From positions 1,799,001-1,863,000 of the forward strand of contig NZ_CP102265.1 of assembly GCF_025147765.1 (NCBI RefSeq): a DNA stretch of 64,000 nucleotides, in the 5' to 3' direction. The notes under the pieces are model-generated. The model saw nothing but the letters and a program-made list of their open reading frames with translations, was not told the DNA's origin and did no database searches. Each line of letters starts with the position of its first letter. Positions within the stretch are counted from its first letter, which is position 1. The DNA is from Blautia obeum ATCC 29174 (GTDB lineage: Bacteria; Bacillota; Clostridia; Lachnospirales; Lachnospiraceae). This document shows, one piece after another, positions 62,575-64,000 of the stretch. A program made the position numbers and the translations under genes.

Positions 62575-62898
62575 TTATTTTTCTGTGATCTGTTTCAACA
62601 GGCGGATAATTTCTTCATTCTGACGCATAAGAATGAAATTCTGTTCAACCTGTGCGCGTGACATTTCAAGTGCGAAAGTTTCATTTGAATTTCCGCTTAA
62701 AAGACTTCCGAAAGAATACATTTTTGAACCTGCAAGACTGGATGCGATTTCTTTAAGGGATGCGACATTCTTTTCTTTGATGTCGTCCGAAGTGTAACTG
62801 TCGAAATCAACACCGAATTTTTCCATAGCCGCCTTGTCTTTTGCTTCCTGCTCCGCCTGTTTCTTGGCGATTTTGTCATCTGCTTTTTTACCAAACAT
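62575..62898 (-). CDS. hypothetical protein under a strong lysogenic promoter
   Basis: 107 residues from ATG 62898 (AAAGGGGGC). Basic, helical start (KKADDKIAKKQAEQEAKDKA), a Ser/Gly centre, and a helical C-terminus (QNFILMRQNEEIIRLLKQI). It is the only minus-strand gene in the prophage, next to the repressor, with a near-consensus promoter. A lysogenic conversion or exclusion role is possible but unproven. Confidence 0.6.
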   Translation of the reverse strand: MFGKKADDKIAKKQAEQEAKDKAAMEKFGVDFDSYTSDDIKEKNVASLKEIASSLAGSKMYSFGSLLSGNSNETFALEMSRAQVEQNFILMRQNEEIIRLLKQITEK

Positions 62899-62954
62899 AG
62901 GAAAAGCCCCCTTTGTTATATAATAATATTTGATCAGTTTTCCGTAATTCTGAT

Positions 62955-63017
62955 CATTAACACAAATATAGGTGAAAAAAGTGCTAATGTCAAGAATGAT
63001 GCTGAACATTAACACAA
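62955..63017 (-). promoter_or_regulatory. minus-strand promoter flanked by direct repeats (operator)
   Basis: On the minus strand TTGACA (62993-62988), a 17-nt spacer and TATATT (62970-62965) form a strong promoter. TTGTGTTAATG occurs at both sides (63017-63007 and 62965-62955), the second touching the -10 box. Such flanking repeats suggest binding by the adjacent XRE repressor. Confidence 0.75.
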
Positions 63018-63034
63018 GGGATTGAGAATGAAGG

Positions 63035-63292
63035 ATGAAGATATACACCTATAAAGGCAAAAAGAATCTATGCGGTGACAGGATTCGGATTGAACGATTG
63101 AAAAAGCGAATGACGCAGATGGAACTGGCTGCGAAAATTCAGTTGCAAGGGATAACACTGGAACGCGACAGTATAAGTAGAATTGAAATAGGGACAAGGT
63201 TTGTGACCGATTACGAATTGAAGCTATTTGCAAAGGTTCTGAATGTGACGGTTGATGATCTGCTGGAAGAAGATGACACTATGGAATCATAG
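63035..63292 (+). CDS. XRE-family repressor-like regulator
   Basis: 85 residues from ATG 63035. The helix-turn-helix is GDRIRIERLKKRMTQMELAA, then DSISRIEIGTRFVTDYELK. Small single-domain Cro/CI-type protein. It lies divergent from the minus-strand gene and upstream of a consensus early promoter, forming the lysogeny switch. Confidence 0.88.
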   Translation: MKIYTYKGKKNLCGDRIRIERLKKRMTQMELAAKIQLQGITLERDSISRIEIGTRFVTDYELKLFAKVLNVTVDDLLEEDDTMES

Positions 63293-63316
63293 TGTTTTTT
63301 TCTTTGCAAAAAAGTA

Positions 63317-63365
63317 GCTCAATGAGTAAAAAAAGATTGACATATAGGCTCAATGGGTATATAAT
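63317..63365 (+). promoter_or_regulatory. consensus early promoter with two operator repeats
   Basis: TTGACA (63337-63342), 17-nt spacer, TATAAT (63360-63365) is a perfect sigma-A promoter. GCTCAATGAGTA (63317-63328) and GCTCAATGGGTA (63348-63359) are direct repeats 31 bp apart, one upstream and one in the spacer, ideal sites for repression. Confidence 0.85.
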
Positions 63366-63403
63366 ATAATTGTAACAAGGGAACAGCAGGAAAGGAGAAA
63401 ACA

Positions 63404-63535
63404 ATGGAGAACGAAGAAATGAGCAAAGCCGATTTAATAGCGATGTTGGTATCAATTAGAGAAGTAGCAAGGACAAACGGAGAAATACATACCGTGGAAC
63501 ATATTGATAAAATACTTGAAGAAATAAGAAAATAA
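63404..63535 (+). CDS. small helical phage protein
   Basis: 43 residues; ATG 63404 after AAAGGAG, first gene after the consensus promoter. Entirely helical and charged (ADLIAMLVSIREVARTNGE). Could be an anti-repressor or small regulator; nothing specific supports it. Confidence 0.6.
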   Translation: MENEEMSKADLIAMLVSIREVARTNGEIHTVEHIDKILEEIRK

Positions 63536-63556
63536 AATAGAATAAGGGATCACACA

Positions 63557-63602
63557 GGGGGCGGATACCTAAACATTCCTGCTAACCGCCCCAAGTGCTT
63601 AA
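63557..63602 (+). terminator. intergenic hairpin
   Basis: GGGGCGG (63558-63564) pairs perfectly with CCGCCCC (63596-63602) over a 31-nt loop, with no T-run. It lies between two early genes and may stabilise or process the transcript. Confidence 0.4.
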
Positions 63603-63648
63603 TTAGATTATAGCAGGAAAAAAATAAAAGACAAGAGGTGCAAAGAAA

Positions 63649-63927
63649 ATGAAAGCTGTAAAAGGATACACAAAGCATGATTATACCATGATATGCAAAG
63701 AAGAAGGCGGGGAAGTTTTTAGTTTTGCATCAATAGATGAAGCTGCTGGTTATTTTTCAATGTTCGGGCATGAGGTGCCGACCAATGTTGCACTTGATGG
63801 AATTTTAAATGATACTAATTGTGACTGGATAGTATTTGACGATGGAAGCGTTATCTTCAAATATTACGGAAGCGGTTATGACGGAAACATTATCAATGAA
63901 ATGATTGAAAAAGGATGCAGAATATAA
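63649..63927 (+). CDS. hypothetical phage protein
   Basis: 92 residues; ATG 63649 with site AAGAGGTG. Mixed alpha/beta, with HDYTMICKEEGGEVFSFASI and WIVFDDGSVIFKYYGSG. No recognised domain. Confidence 0.55.
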   Translation: MKAVKGYTKHDYTMICKEEGGEVFSFASIDEAAGYFSMFGHEVPTNVALDGILNDTNCDWIVFDDGSVIFKYYGSGYDGNIINEMIEKGCRI

Positions 63928-63940
63928 GGAAGCGGATAGA

Positions 63941-64000
63941 ATGAAAATAGAAGAAGCACGCAAACAGAAAAATATGAGCAGAAAAGAATTGTCAGAGTGG
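63941..64000 (+). CDS. XRE-like regulator (5' end only)
   Basis: The first 20 residues (MKIEEARKQKNMSRKELSEW) are visible before the window ends. The pattern is the start of a helix-turn-helix of the XRE group. A second such regulator in the switch region is normal for temperate phages. Confidence 0.6.
   Translation, partial: MKIEEARKQKNMSRKELSEW

Larger units (their letters stand above)
26605..64000 (+). mobile_element. siphovirus-type prophage with a DGR (right end not in window)
   Basis: A continuous block of phage genes follows the FAD dehydrogenase. Early replication and partition genes come first, then HNH-terminase-portal-protease-capsid, connectors, tail, DGR, lysis and a regulatory switch. 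Every late structural frame is open. HK97-type morphogenesis and a 1228-residue tape measure indicate a long non-contractile tail. No phage integrase is seen before 64,000; it is expected beyond the right edge. Confidence 0.9.

Overview
The window looks like the chromosome of a low-to-mid GC Gram-positive gut bacterium, most likely Lachnospiraceae (Clostridia). It carries a Clostridia-type mutS-mutL-miaA operon, a methionine gamma-lyase-like gene and two flavoprotein genes, with strong AGGAGG ribosome sites throughout. No rRNA, tRNA or CRISPR array was seen.

Positions 1 to about 16,560 are mobile DNA. They contain an intact IS3-family element (168-1639), a 5'-truncated tyrosine recombinase, and an intact IS66 element (3176-5721) whose 8-bp target duplication GATGAAAA splits a small gene that can be rebuilt exactly. 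An integrative element follows, encoding small proteins, a PcfK/AcrIIA9-like protein, two PcfJ-like paralogues, a protein made of nine predicted helix-turn-helix-like repeats, an excisionase and a tyrosine integrase. The integrase ends 42 bp before mutS.

Positions 16,580-26,581 are core chromosome: mutS, mutL, miaA, a PLP enzyme and two FAD-dependent oxidoreductases, all on the plus strand and closely spaced.

From about 26,600 to beyond 64,000 lies a siphovirus-type prophage. Its early region (26.7-37.5 kb) encodes an HUH replication initiator, ParA and ParB-like proteins, a VRR-NUC nuclease, SSB, a PemK-like protein and a late-regulator-like protein. A terminator then separates it from the HK97-type late module: HNH nuclease, terminase, portal, ClpP-like protease, capsid, connectors, tail tube, tape measure, Dit, Tal, baseplate proteins, holin and a multidomain endolysin. 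The lysogeny switch begins at 62.6 kb. The right end and the phage integrase are not in view.

The most striking system is a diversity-generating retroelement (DGR) in the tail module. The last 148 bp of the tail-tip gene (variable repeat, 56965-57112) are copied just downstream as a template repeat (57222-57369). The two differ at 16 positions, every one an adenine in the template. A GNRA-loop hairpin containing the target gene's stop codon follows the variable repeat, and a reverse transcriptase gene (57565-58959) follows the template. The reverse transcriptase has an unusual motif where DGR enzymes normally carry IGxxxSQ, and no Avd accessory gene is recognisable. The inferred role is hypermutation of the phage receptor-binding protein.

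A second theme is mismatch repair. The integrative element abuts mutS, MutS carries an unusual N-terminal extension, and the element's PcfK-like protein ends in the same QMSLFD clamp-binding motif as MutS.
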